DNA of 64,000 nt from Eriocheir sinensis (lineage: Eukaryota > Arthropoda > Malacostraca > Decapoda > Varunidae), in NCBI RefSeq assembly GCF_024679095.1, contig NC_066520.1:8037909-8101908 (forward strand), read 5' to 3'. The notes below the pieces were generated by a model that had not been told where the DNA came from, searched no databases, and saw only the letters and a program-made list of their open reading frames with translations. Each line of letters begins with the position of its first letter. Positions within the stretch are counted from its first letter, which is position 1. A program made the translations under genes and the position numbers. This document shows positions 16,851 to 34,812 of the stretch, one piece after another.

Positions 16851-18222
16851 TATATTTTATTACAAATTTACCTTATTTTATGTTTATTTTGTATATTTAT
16901 TTCATTCAATTTTAAATTATTTAATGTGTATATTTGTATTTGTATTTAGGTTATTTTATGTGTGTTTTCTACATATATTTTCATCCAAAATTACATTATT
17001 TTATTGTTATTTTCTTAATTTAACTCGATACGAATTTAGATTATTACATAGGAATTTTGTATACATATTTTTATACTCATTTACATTATCTAATGTGTGT
17101 TTTGTATATATTTTTTTTTATGCAAACTAATTTTGTGCATTTTTGTACATATATTTTTAAAGAAACTTAAAACGTTATTTTATGTGTATTTTGTATATGT
17201 TTTCCCATACAAATTTACATTATTTAATTAGTTTTTTGTTTATTTATTTTGATACGAATGACTTGATTATTTGTGTATTTTGTAAATATTTTTTTATACG
17301 TATTTACATTACTTAATGTGTATTTTTTTTATATATATTTTTTACAAATTTCCGTTATTATATGTGTATTTGTTAAAAATATTTTGAAACGAATTTACTT
17401 TATTTTTTGTATTTTGTATATATATTTCAATTCAAATTTAGCTTATTTTGTGTATTTGTATATCTATTATAATACAAATTTAATTAATTATGTGTATTTT
17501 TGTCTATAGTTTTATACATATTTACGTTATTTTATGTGCATTTTGTATATTTATATTTATACAAATACACACTCTTATTGGTATTTTGTTTATTTATATT
17601 TATACGAATTTACATTATTTTATGTGTATTTTGTATACATTTTTCATTCGTATTTACTTAATTTTATTTGTATTTTGTATATATATATATTTAAAAAAAT
17701 CTACGATATTTTATGTGTATTCGTATATATATTTTGAAACAAATTTACAAATTTTTATATGTATTTTGCATATCTATTTCAATACAAATTTACCTTATTG
17801 TATGTGCATTTTGTATATTTATTTTAATACAAATTCAAAATTTGCGTTATTTTATGTGTATTTTGTATATATAATTTTATAAAAAATGCGTTATTTTATA
17901 GGTATTTTACCTTAGTTTTCATACAAATGTACATTATTTTATTAATATTCTGTATATATTTTGATACGATTTTGTATTATTCTTTTTGTGTTTTGTATAT
18001 ATTTTTTATAAATATTTTCATTATTTAATGTGTATTTTTTATATATATATTTTATACAAATTAACGTTATTTTAAGTGTATTTGTTTATATAATTTCATT
18101 CAAATTTACATTATTTTCAGTGTATTTTGTATATGTGTTTCAATACAAATTTACCTAATTTTATGTGTATTTTGTATATTTATTTTCATACAAATTTAAA
18201 TTATTTTTGTGTTTTTTTGTAT
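16319..18222 (+). repeat. Satellite block, + orientation
   Basis: It opens with the CGCAAATATCAATAAAA switch junction and contains monomers with TTTTATTGTGTGTATTCG and GATTATTACATAGG. The right end leads through TTGTATATACATAGAG into A-rich repeats. Confidence 0.85.
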
Positions 18223-20885
<2,663 letters not shown>

Positions 20886-21008
20886 TTTGAATATCTATTT
20901 TATACAAATGTACGTTATTTTATGTGAATTTGTTTTCATTTCATACAAATTTACATTATTTTATGTGTATTTTGTACATGTTTTTAATAACTAATTTAAG
21001 TAATTACA
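20886..21008 (+). repeat. Short + oriented island
   Basis: About 120 bases of T-rich monomers, including GAATTTGTTTTCATTTCATAC, enclosed by A-rich blocks. A matching island is at 59106-59232. Confidence 0.85.
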
Positions 21009-22095
21009 TATTTTATAAAATGCATATACAAAATACACATAGATTAATCAAATTTGAATTAAAATTAATATACAAAATGCACATACAATAAGGTAAATTT
21101 GTATTAAAAAAATATGCAAAATACACATATTACAATGTAAATTTGTTTCAAAATATATATTCGAATACACATAAAATAACGCATATTTCTAGAAATAAAT
21201 ATACAAAATACACTTGAAATAATGTAAATACGTATAAAATATATATACAAAATACACATTAAATAATGTTAATTCGTGTCAAAATAAATAAACAAAATAT
21301 CATGAAAAGAATGTGTATTTGTATGAAAATAGATATACAAAATACACATAAAATAACCTAAATTTGTATAAAACTATATACAAAAATACACAAAAATAAT
21401 TTAAACTTGTATGAAAATAAGTATACAAAAAACATATAAAAATAGGTAAATTTGTATTGAAATACATATACAAAATACACATAAAATAATGTAAATTTGA
21501 AAGAAAATATATAAACATATAGACTTAAAATAACGTAAATTTGTATCAAATATATATACAAAAAAAACATTAAATAATGTAAATATGTATAAAAAAATAT
21601 ATACAAAACACAAATAAAATAATGTAAATCGTATCCAAATAAATACAGAAAATATTAATAAAATAATGTAAATTTGTATGAAAATTAAGATGCAAAATAC
21701 CCAAAAAATAACGCCTTTTTTATAAAAATATATATTCGAAAAAACATAAAATATTTGATTTTGTATTAAAATAAATAGATATACAAAATACACATAAAAT
21801 AAGCTAAATTTGAATTGAAATATATATACAAAATATATAAAATAATGTAAATTTGTATCAAAATACCTATACAAATACACATATAATAACGTAAATTTGT
21901 ATAAAAATATATAAACAAAATACACATTAAATAATGTAAATACCTATAAAAAATGTAAAAAATACACAAATAATCATGTAATTCGTATCAAAATAAATAG
22001 ACAAAATACCAATAAAATAATGTAAATTTCTATGAGAAAACATATACAAAATACACATAAATAACGCAAATATCAAGAAAAAAAATAGCTAATAG
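21009..22095 (-). repeat. Satellite block, - orientation
   Basis: A-rich monomers in standard order, ending at CGCAAATATCAAGAAAA, a diverged copy of the switch seen at 16319, 32991 and 60319. Confidence 0.85.
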
Positions 22096-23616
<1,521 letters not shown>

Positions 23617-24030
23617 TTAAGTAAATACGTATAAAAAATGTATACAAAATACACATAAAATAATGTAAATTCGAATTAAAATACATAAACAAAATACCAA
23701 TAAAAGAATGTGTATTTGGATAAATATAAATATACAAAATACACAAACAAATAAACATAAAATAAGGTAGATATGTGAAAAATATATGTACAAAATACAC
23801 ATAAAATAATGTAAATTTATATAAAAATATATATACAAATACACATAAAATACCATGAATTTGTATAAAAATATATATTCAAAATAAATATTAAATAATG
23901 TAAGCGTATAAAATATATATACAAATACAGATACAATACATGCACATCGAATAATTAAATTTGTATTAAAATTAATACAAAATGCATATATAATAAGGTA
24001 AATTTGTATTGAAAAATATGCAACATACAC
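23617..24030 (-). repeat. Satellite block, - orientation
   Basis: Short A-rich block ending at CAACATACACGTTTACTTATAC, one copy of a switch junction present eight times in the window. Confidence 0.85.
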
Positions 24031-25274
24031 GTTTACTTATACAAATTTATATTATTTTATTGGTATTTTGTTTATTTATTTTCATAATTACATTATTATA
24101 TGTGCATTTTGTACATATTTTTTTATACGTATTTACATTATTTAATGTGTATTTTGTTTATATATTTTCATACAAATTTACGTTATTATATGTGTATTTG
24201 TATAAATATTTTGATACAAATTTACTTTATTTCATGTATTATGTATATATATTTCCATTCAAATTTAGCTTGTTTTGTGTGTATTTTGTATATGTTTTCA
24301 TACAAATTTAATTACTTCTGTGTATTTTTGAATATAGTTTTATATAAATTTACGTTATTTTATGTGTATTTTGTATATTTATATTTATACAAATACACAT
24401 TCTTTTATTAGTATTTTGTTTATTTATTTTGATAAAAATTTACATTATTTAATGTGTTTTTGTATACATTTTTAATACGTATTTACTTCATTTATGTATT
24501 TTGTATATATATTTTTATAGAAATCTACGTTATTTTATGTGTATTCGTATATATATTTTGAAACAAATTTACATTGTTTTATATGTATTTTGCATATCTA
24601 TTTCAATACAAATTTACCTTATTGTATGTGTTTTTTGTATATTTATTTTAATACAAATTTAATTTTTTTAGGTGTATTTTGGTTTATATATTTTTATAAA
24701 TAAAAAAAATGCGTTATTTTATGGGTACTTTGCTTCTTTATTTTCATACAAATTTACATTATTTTATTAATATTCTGTGTATTTATTTTGATACGATTTT
24801 ACATTATTCTATTTGTGTTTTGTACATATTTTTTTATACAAATTTACGTTATTTTAAGTGTATTTGTTTATGTATTTTCATTCAAATTTACATTATTTTA
24901 TGTGTATTTTGTGTATTTCAATACAAATTTACCTAATTTTATGTGTATTTTATACATTTATTTTCATACAAATTTAAAATATTTTTGTGTATTTTTGTAT
25001 ATAGTTTGATACAAATTTAGGTTATTTTATCTGTATTTTGTATAACTATTTTCATACAAATACACATTCTTTTATTGATATTTTGTTTATTTATTTTGAC
25101 TCGAATTTTATGTGAATTTGTTTTCATTTCATACAAATTTACATTATTTTATGTCTTTTTTGTACATGTATTTAAATTCAAATTTAACTAATTATATGTG
25201 TATTTTGTATATCTATTTTCATACAAATTGAAACTTTTTTTTTTTTTGTATATATTTTTATTCAAATTTTCGTA
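24031..25274 (+). repeat. Satellite block, + orientation, complete 15-monomer unit
   Basis: Landmarks CACATTC at 24395 and 25062 (by ACACATT start) give a 667-bp unit. The tail after 25100 skips from a GACTCGAATTTTATG monomer to TTTTCATTTCATAC, a deletion junction also present near 61421. T13 lies at 25235-25247. Confidence 0.87.
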
Positions 25275-26322
25275 ATCTTATAAAAATATATATACCAAAA
25301 TACACATAAAATATTTAAATTTGCATTAAAATATACAAAATACGTACAAGGTAAATTTGTATTGAAAGAGATATGCAAAAATACATATAAAACAATGTAA
25401 ATTTGTTTCAAAATATATATACGAATACAAATAAAAAAAAACGTAGATTTCTATAAAAATATATATACAAAATACTCTTAAAATTAAGTAAATACGTTTA
25501 AAAAAATGTATACAAAATACACATAAAATAATATAAATTCGAATTAAAATAAATAAACAAAATACCAATAAAAGAATATGTATTTGGATAAATATAAATA
25601 TACAAAATACACATACAAAATAAACATAAAATAAGGTAGATTTGTAAAAAAATATATGTACAAAATACACATAAAATAATGTAAATTTATATAAAAATAT
25701 ATATACATATACACATAAAATACCATGAATTTGTATAAAAATATATATTCAAAATAGATATTAAATAATGTAAAAGCGTATAAAAATATATATACAAAGT
25801 ACATATAAAATAATGTAAATTCGTATCAATATAAATCAACAAAACACCAATAAAATAATATATATTTGAATGAAAATAAATTTACAAAATACACATAACA
25901 TAACTAAAATTTGTATTAAAATATATACAAAAATACATAGAAATAATTTGAGTTTGTATGAAAATAGATATACAAAATACACATAAAACTAGGTAAATTT
26001 CTTTTGAAATGTATATACAAAATACCTATAAAATATTGTAAATTTGTGTCAAAATATATAAACAAATACAGATAAAATAACGTAAATTTGAATGAAAAAT
26101 ATATACAAAATACACATAGAATAATGTCAATTCCTATCAAAATGAATGAGCAGAATATCAATAAAATAATGTAAATGCAAAATACCCAAAAAATAAAGCA
26201 TATGTTTATAAAAATACAGATACAAAAATACACATCGAATAATTAAATTTGTATTAAAATTGATATACAAAATACGTAAATAATAAGGTAAATTTGTATT
26301 GAAAAAATATGCAACATACACG
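25275..26322 (-). repeat. Satellite block, - orientation
   Basis: It starts abruptly at CGTAATCTTATAAAAATATA and ends at the CAACATACACG switch. It contains GAATGAGCAG at 26146. Confidence 0.85.
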
Positions 26323-26416
26323 TTAACTCATACAAATTTATATTATTTTATTGGTATTTTGTTTATTTATTTTGATACGAATTACATGATTATATGTGTA
26401 TTTTGTACATATTTTT
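26323..26416 (+). repeat. Short + oriented island
   Basis: About two monomers (TTATTTTATTGG, GATACGAATTACATG) between A-rich blocks. The pair of switches enclosing it recurs at 62595-62690. Confidence 0.85.
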
Positions 26417-26735
26417 AAACATAAAGTAACGTAAATTTGTATGAAAAATATATACAAAATACACATAGAATAATGTCAATTCGTATCAAAATGAATGAGC
26501 AGAATATCAATAAAATAATGTAAATTTGTATGAAAATAAAGATGCAAAATACCTAAAAAATAAAGCATATGTTTATAAAAATACAGATACAAAAATACAC
26601 ATCGAATAATTAAATTTGTATTAAAATTAATATTTAAAATGCGTATTTAATAAGGTAAATTTGTATTAAAATTAATATTTAAAATGCGTATTTAATAAGG
26701 TAAATTTGTATTGAAAAAATATGCAACATTCACTT
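26417..26735 (-). repeat. Short - oriented block
   Basis: A tandem copy of the sequence from about 26077 (TAACGTAAATTTG, then GAATGAGCAG at 26497). It contains the perfect 45-bp duplication at 26611-26700. Confidence 0.85.
26611..26700 (-). repeat. Perfect 45-bp monomer duplication
   Basis: 26611-26655 and 26656-26700 are identical over all 45 bases, starting TAAATTTGTATTAAAATT and ending GCGTATTTAATAAGG. Neighbouring monomers differ clearly from each other, so this is a very recent single-unit duplication. Confidence 0.97.
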
Positions 26736-28822
26736 TTACTCATACAAATTTATGATATTTTATTGGTATTTTGTTTATTTATTTTGATACGAATTATATG
26801 ATTATATATGTATTTTGTACATATTTTTTTATACGTATTTACATTATTTAATGTGTGTTTTGTTTATATATTTTCATACAAATTTACGTTATTATACGTG
26901 TATTTGTATAAATATTTTGATACAAATTTGCTTTATTTCATGTATTTTGTATATATATTACAATTTAAATATAGTATGTGCATTTTTTATATTTATTTTA
27001 ATACAAATTTTAATATATTATGTGTTTTTTGGTATATATATTTTTATAAAAAAAATCGTTATTTTATGGCTATTTTGCATCTTTATTTTCATACAAATTT
27101 ACATTATTTTATTAATATTCTGTGTATTTATTGTTGATACGATTTTACATTATTCTATTTGTGTTTTGTATATATGTTTGCATACATATTTAAATTATTT
27201 AATGTGTATTTTGTATATATATTTGATACAAATTTACTTTATTTTAAGTGTACATGTTAATATATTTTCATTCAAATTTCCATTATTTTATGTATTTTGT
27301 ATATGTATTTCAATACAAATTTACCTAATTTTATGTGTATTTTGTATATTTATTTTCATACAAATTTAAATTATTTTGTGTATTTTGTATATAGTTTTAT
27401 ACAAACTTAGGTTATTTTATGAGTATTTTGTATATCTATTTTCATACAAAAAACACATTCTTTTATTGATATTTTGTTTATTTATTTTGACGAAATTTAA
27501 ATTATTTAATGTGTATTTTGTATATATTTATTTTTATACGTATTTACATCATTTCATGTGTATTTTGTACATATATTTCTATAGAAATCTACGTTATTTA
27601 TGTGTATTCGTATATATTTTGAAACAAATTTTCACTTTGTATAATTTTCAATACAAATTTACCTTGCATTTTGTATATTAATTTTAATACATATTTAATT
27701 ATTCTATGTGTTTTTTATATGTATTTTAAAAAATATACTTTATTTTATGGGTATTTTGCATCTTTATTTTCATACAAATTACATTATTTTATTGATATTC
27801 TGTGTATTTATTTTGATACGATTTTACATTATTCTATGTATTTTGTATATATTTTTCATTTAATTTAGCTTATTTTATTTTGTATATCTATTTATTTTAA
27901 TACAAAATCAAGTATTTTATGTTTTTTCGTATATATATTTTTATAAAAAATGCGTTAATTTTCATACAAATTTACATTATTTTATTAATATTTTCTGTAT
28001 TTATTTTGATACGATTTTACATTATTTTATTTGTGTTTTGTATATATTTTTTATACATATTTACATTATTTAATGTGTTTTTTGTATATATATTTGACAC
28101 AAATTTACGTTATTTTAAGCCTATATGTTTATATATTTTCATTCAAATTTACATTATTTTATGTTTATTTTGTATATGTATTTCAATACAAATTTACCTA
28201 CTTTTATATGTTTTTTGTATATTTATTTTCATACAAGTTTAAATTATTTTAGTGTATTTTTGTTTATAGTTTTATACAAATTTAGGTTATTTTATGTGTA
28301 TTTTGTATATCTATTTTCATACAAATACACATTCTTTTCATGATATTTTGTTTATTTTTTTTACACGAATTAACATTATTTAATGTGTATTTTGTATATA
28401 TATTTTTATACGTATTTACATTATTTCAAGTGTATTTTGTATATATATTTCTATAGAAATCTGCGTTATTTTGTGTATTCGTATATATATTTTGAAACAA
28501 ATTTACATTGTCTTGTGTGTATTTTGCATATTTTTTCAATACAAATTTACCTTATTGTATGTGCATTTTGTATATTAATTTTAATACAAATTTGATTAAT
28601 GTATGTGTATTTTTGTATATGTATTTTAATAAAAATATGCTTTATTTTATGGGTATTTTGCATCTTTATTTTCATACAAATTTACATTATTTTATTGATA
28701 TTCTGTGTATTTATTTTAATAGGATTTTACATTATTCTATGTGTATTTTGTATATATATTTTATATAAAATGTATTTGTTTTCATTTCATACAAATCTAC
28801 ATTATTTTATGTATTTTTTGTA
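26736..28822 (+). repeat. Satellite block, + orientation
   Basis: T-rich monomers in standard order, with short internal losses near 26940, 27660 and 27960 where words from non-adjacent classes are joined. It ends at TTTTTGTACATGTATACACAT. Confidence 0.85.
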
Positions 28823-29872
28823 CATGTATACACATAAAATATTAAAATTTGTATTGAAAAAATATACAAAATGCACATACAATAAGGTAAACATCTATTG
28901 AAAGAGATATGCAAAAATACATATAAAACAATGTAAATTTGTTTCAAAATATATATACGAATACACATAAAATAACGTAGATTTCTATAAAAATATATAT
29001 ACAAAATATACATAAAATTAAGTAAATACGTATAAAAAAATGTAAACAAAATACACATAAAATAATGTAAACTCGAAACAAAATAAATAAACAAAATACC
29101 AATAAAAGAATGTGTATTTGTATAAATATAAATGTACAAAATACACATACAAAATAAACATAAAATAAGGTAAATTTGTAATGAAATATATGTACAAAAT
29201 ACACATAAAATAATGTAAATTTTTATGAAAATATATACAAATACACATAAAATACCATGAATTTGTATAAACTTATATATTCAAAATAAATATTAAATAA
29301 TGTAAATGCGTATAAAAATATATATACAAAGTACATATAAAATAATGTAAACTCGTATCAATATAAATCAACAAAATACCAATAAAATAATATATATTTG
29401 AATGAAAATAGATTTACAAAATACACATAACATAACTAAAATTTGTATTGAGATATATACAAAAATACATAAAAATAATTTGAGTTTGTATGAAAATAGA
29501 TATTCAAAATACATATAAAACTAGGTAAATTTCTTTTGAAATATATATACAAAATACCCATAAAATATTGTAGATTTGTGTCAAAATATATAAACAAATA
29601 CACATAAAATAACTTAAAATAACGTAAATATGTATCAAATATATATACAAAAAACACATTAAATAATGTAAATATGTATAAAAAAATATATACAAAACAT
29701 AAATAAAATAATGTAAAATTGTATCAAAATAAATACAGAAACTATTAATAAAATAAGGTAAATTTGTATGAAAATTAAGATGCAAAATACCCATAAAATA
29801 ACACATTTTTTATAAAAATATATATACGAAAAAACATAAAATATTTGATTTTTTATTAAAATAAATAGATAT
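28823..29872 (-). repeat. Satellite block, - orientation
   Basis: A-rich monomers related to 57830-58500 (CAATAAGGTAAAC, AATTCGAAAC-type and CATGAATTTGTAT classes). It ends where AATAGATATACATTC joins a T-rich CATTCTTTTATTGG monomer. Confidence 0.84.
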
Positions 29873-30341
29873 ACATTCTTTTATTGGTATTTTGTTTATT
29901 TATTTTGTTTCAAATTTACATTATTTTATGTGTATTTTGTTTACGTTTTTTTATACGTATTTACTTAATTTTATGTGTATTTTGTATATATATATTTTTA
30001 TAGAAATCTACGTTATTTTATGTGTATTCTTATATATATTTTGAAACAAATTTACATTGTTTTATATGTATTTTTGCATATCTCTTTCAATAGAAGTTTA
30101 CCTTATTGTATGTGCATTTTGTATATTTATTTCAATACAAATTTAAATATTTTATATGTATTTTGGTATATATATTTTTATAAGAAATGCGCTATTTGAT
30201 GGGAATTTTGCATCTTTATTTTCATACAAATTTACATTATTTTATTAATATTCTGTGTATTTATTTTGATACGATTTTACATTATTCTATTTGTGTTTTG
30301 TACATATTTTTTTTATACAAATATACGTTTTTTTTTTTTTT
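29873..30341 (+). repeat. Satellite block, + orientation, ends in T14
   Basis: Part of a higher-order unit, from the CATTCTTTTATTGG class to GATACGATTTTAC, ending in a 14-T run at 30328-30341 followed by AATTATTGATACC. Confidence 0.86.
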
Positions 30342-30955
30342 AATTATTGATACCAAAATACACATAAAATATTTCAATTTGTATTAAAATAAATATACAA
30401 AATGCTCATACAATAAGGTAAATTTGTATTGAAATAGATATGCAAAATACATATAAAATAATGTAAATTTGTTTCAAAATATATATTCGAATACACATAA
30501 AATAACGTAGATTTTTATAAAAATACATATACAAAATACACATAATATTAAGTAAATACGTATAAAAAAATGTATACAAAATACACATAAAATAATGTAA
30601 ATTCGTATAAATGTAAATAAACAATATACCAATAAAAGAATGTGTATTTGTATTAATATAAATATACAAAATACACATAAAATAATGTAAATTTGTATAA
30701 AACTATACATAAAATAACGCAAATTTCTATAAAATATATGTACAAAATGAACGTAAAATGAATTTGCATAAATATATATACAAAACACACTTTATATAAT
30801 GTAAATGAGTATAAAATATGTATACAAAATACCTATGAAATAATCTAAATTCGTATCAATTAAATTAAGAAAATATCAATAAAATAATGTAATTTTGGAT
30901 GAAAATATATATAAAATACATATATAAATCCTAAATACAAATAAATATACACATA
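30205..30955 (+). repeat. Long inverted repeat, left arm
   Basis: Matches the reverse complement of 34203-34950 almost base for base, including the switch itself (CAAATATACG, T14, AATTATTGATACC), the CCAATAAAAGAATGTG landmark and the CCTATGAAATAATC monomer. The arms enclose about 3.2 kb. Confidence 0.87.
30328..30341. repeat. T14 homopolymer at an orientation switch
   Basis: Fourteen T after ATATACG, exactly where T-rich repeats give way to A-rich repeats. The partner in the other arm is A12 at 34827-34838. Confidence 0.95.
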
Positions 30956-32990
30956 AAATAATTTAAAATTGAATGAAATAAATATACAAAATAAACATAA
31001 AATAAAATAAATTTGTAATGAAATATATGAAAAATACATAAAATAATATAAATTTGTTTGAAAATATATATACAAATACACATTAAATAACATGAATTTG
31101 TATAAAATTTGTATCAAAATATATACTTATACACACAATAAAATAACGTAATCTTTTTATGAAAATGTATATACAAAATACACATAAAATAATTTAAATA
31201 CGTAGAAAAATATATATACAAAAAACACATAAAATAATGTAAATTTGTATGAAAATATATAAACAAATACACATAAAATAATGTAAATTTGGATAAAATA
31301 TATATACAAAATGAACATTAAATAATGTAAATATATATAAAAAAATATACAAAATACACATAGAATGACGTTAAATCGTATCAAAATAAATGAAGAGAAT
31401 ATCAATAAAATAATGTAAATTTGTATGAAAATAAAGATGCAAAATATCCATATAATAACGCATATTTGCATAAATATATATATAAAAAAATACATATAAA
31501 ATAGTTAAATTTGTATTAAAATAAATATACAAAATGCACGTACAATAAAGTAAATTGTTATTGAATTAGATATGCAAAATACACATCAATAATGTAAATT
31601 TGTATCAAAATATATATACGAATACTCATAAAATAGAGTAAATTTCTATGAAAATATACATACAAAATAGATATACAAAATACACATATAACTAGTTAAA
31701 TTTGTATTTAAATACATGTACAAAAAAACACATAAAATAATGTAGATTTGTATAAAATGAAAACAAATACATTTTATATAAAATATATATACAAAATACA
31801 CATAGAATAATGTAAAATCATATTAAAATAAATACAGAATATCAATAAAATAATGTAAATTTGTATGAAAATAAAGATGCAAAATACTCATAAAATAAAG
31901 CGTATTTTTATAAAAATACATATACAAAAATACACATAGATTAATCAAATTTGTATTAAAATTAATATACAAAATGCACATACAATAAGGTAAATTTGTA
32001 TTGAAAAAATATGCAAAATACACATAAAACAATGTAAATTTGTCTCAAAATATATATACGAATACACATAAAATAACGCAGATTTCTATAGAAATATATA
32101 TACAAAATACACTTGAAATAATGTAAATACGTATAAAAATATATATATATATAAATACACATTAAATAATGTTAATTCGTGTCAAAATAAATAAACAAAA
32201 TATCATGAAAAGAATGTGTATTTGTATGAAAATAGATATACAAAATACACATAAAATAACCTAAATTTGTATAAAACTATATACAAAAATACACAAAATT
32301 AATTTAAACTTGTATGAAAATAAATATACAAAAAACATATAAAAATAGGTAAATTTGTAATGAAATACATATACAAAATACACATAAAATAATGTAAATT
32401 TGAATGAAAATATATAAACATATAGACTTAAAATAACGTAAATTTGTATCAAATATATAAAGAAAAAAAACATTAAATAATGTAAATATGTATAAAAAAA
32501 TATATACAAAACACAAATAAAATAATGAAAAATCGTATCAAAATAAATACAGAAAATATTAATAAAATAATGTAAATTTGTATGAAAATTAAGATGCAAA
32601 ATACCCATAAAATAACGCATTTTTTATAAAAATATATATACGAAAAAACATAAAATATTTGATTTTGTATTAAAATAAATAGATATACAAAATACACATA
32701 AAATAAGCTAAATTTGAATTGAAATATATATACAAAATACATAAAATAATGTAAATTTGTATCAAAATACCTATACAAATACACATATAATAACGTAAAT
32801 TTGTATAAAAATATATAAACAAAATACACATTAAATAATATAAATACGTATAAAAAAATGTAAAAAATACACAAATAATCATGTAATTCGTATCAAAATA
32901 AATAGACAAAATACCAATAAAATAATGTAAATTTCTAGGAGAAAACATATACAAAATACACATAAATAACGCAAATATCAATAAAAATAT
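30342..32990 (-). repeat. Satellite block, - orientation
   Basis: Copy 2 of the three-member duplication. Monomers run in the same order as 13660-16318, ending at CGCAAATATCAATAAAAAT. Confidence 0.86.
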
Positions 32991-33536
32991 ATATAATATA
33001 ATATATTTTTTTATACATATTTAAAATATTTAATGTGTATTTTGTATATATATATTTTTCCAAATTTACGTGATTTTATATGTATTTGTTTATATATTTT
33101 CATTCAAATTTACATTATTTTATGTGAGTTTTGTATATGTATTTCATTACAAATTTGAGTAACTTTATGTGTATTCTGCATATCTATTTTCAAACAAATC
33201 TAAATTATTTTTGTGTATTTTTGTATATATTTTTATACAAATTTTAGTTATTTTATTTGTTTTTTGTATATATATATTTTCCTACAAATATACATTCTTT
33301 TATTGGAATTTTGTGTATTTAATTTTTTACGAATTTAAATTATTTTATGAGTATTTTATATATATTTTTCTACGTATTTAAACTATTTTATGTGTATTTT
33401 ATATATACATTTTCATAAAAATTTACGTTATTTTATTTTGTGTATTCGTATATATTTTGAAACAAATTTTATACAAATTCCTGTTATTTTATGTGTATTT
33501 TTATATATATTTTCATACAAATTTATATTATTTTAT
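32991..33536 (+). repeat. Satellite block, + orientation
   Basis: Same monomer order as 16319-16850 (ACGTGATTTTATATG, TTTTAGTTATTTTATTTG, TGTGTATTCGTATATATT), ending at TATTTTATAATAAAACAATG. Confidence 0.85.
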
Positions 33537-34198
33537 AATAAAACAATGTAAATTTGTATGAAAATAGAGATGCAAAATACCCATTAAATAACGCATTTTT
33601 TTTTAAAAATATATATATCAAAATACACATGAAAAAATTAATTTGTATTAAAATAAATATACAAAATACACATACAATAAGGTAAATCTGTATTGAAATA
33701 GATATGCAAAACACATATAAAACAATTTAAATTTGCTTCACAATATATATAATAATACACATAAAATAACGTAGATTTGTATAAAAATATATATACAAAA
33801 TACACATAAAATGAAGTAAATACGTATAAGAAAATGTATACAAAATACACATAAAATAATGTAAATTCGTATAAATGTAAATAAACAATATACCAATAAA
33901 AGAATGTGTATTTGTATAAATATAAATATACAAAATCCACATAAAATAACGTAAATCTATATAAATCTATATACATAAAATAACGCAAATTTCTATAAAA
34001 ATATATGTACAAAAATGAATATAAAATAAATTTGCATAAAAATATACAAAATACAAAATACAAAATACACATAAAATAACGTAAATTTGTATAAAACTAT
34101 ACAAAAATACACAGAAGTAATTAAATTCCTATGAAAATAGATATACAAAATACAGATATAATAAGCTAAATTTGAATTGAAATGTATATACAAAATAC
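33537..34198 (-). repeat. Satellite block, - orientation
   Basis: About one higher-order unit, with CAATAAAAGAATGTG near 33893-33907. It ends at TACAAAATACAATATTTTATG. Confidence 0.85.
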
Positions 34199-34812
34199 AA
34201 TATTTTATGTGTTTATTTGTATTTAGGTTATTTTATGGGTATTTTGTATATATATTTTCATCCAAAATTACATTATTTTATTGGTATTTTCTTAAATTAA
34301 TTCGATAAGAATTTAGATTATTTCATAGGTATTTTCTATACATATTTTTATACTCATTTACATTATCTAATGTGTGTTTTGTATATATATTTTTATGCAA
34401 ATTTATTTTATGTTCATTTTAGTACATATTTTTTTATAGAAATTTGCGTTATTTTATGTATATAGTTTTATATAAATTTACGTTATTTTATGTGCATTTT
34501 GTATATTTATATTTATACAAATACACATTCTTTTATTGGTATATTGTTTATTTACATTTATACGAATTTGCATTATTTTATGTGTATTTTGTATACATTT
34601 TTTTATACGTATTTACTTAATGTTATGTGTATTTTGTATATGTATTTTTATAGAAATCTACGTTATTTTATGTGTATTCGTATATATATTTTGAAACAAA
34701 TTTACATTATTTTATATATATTTTGCATATCTATTTCAATACAAATTTACCTTATTGTATGTGCATTTTGTATATTTATTTTAATACAAATTGAAATATT
34801 TTATGTGTATTT
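34199..34812 (+). repeat. Satellite block, + orientation
   Basis: Forms most of the right arm of the inverted repeat, ending at TTTTGGTATCAATAATT and A12 (34827-34838). Confidence 0.86.

Larger units (their letters stand above)
24500..26960. repeat. Segmental duplication, copy 1 of the 36.3-kb offset pair
   Basis: Colinear with 60820-63200: CGTAATCTTATAAAAAT is at 25271 and 61583 (offset 36312). Four orientation switches, including two tiny + islands, are shared in the same order. Confidence 0.82.
30342..33536. repeat. Segmental duplication, three-member set, copy 2
   Basis: Aligned by eye with 13660-16850 at offsets of about 16.67-16.68 kb (AAATTATTGATACC at 13660 and 30344; CGCAAAT at 16297 and 32970), through the same orientation switch. 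Confidence 0.78.

Noticed and set aside
16876..16886. Exact match TTTTATGTTTA to the budding-yeast origin consensus WTTTAYRTTTW; the usual monomer TTTTATGTGTA matches 10 of 11
   Set aside because: Matches are expected often by chance in DNA of about 17% GC, and the consensus applies to budding yeasts, which nothing here indicates.
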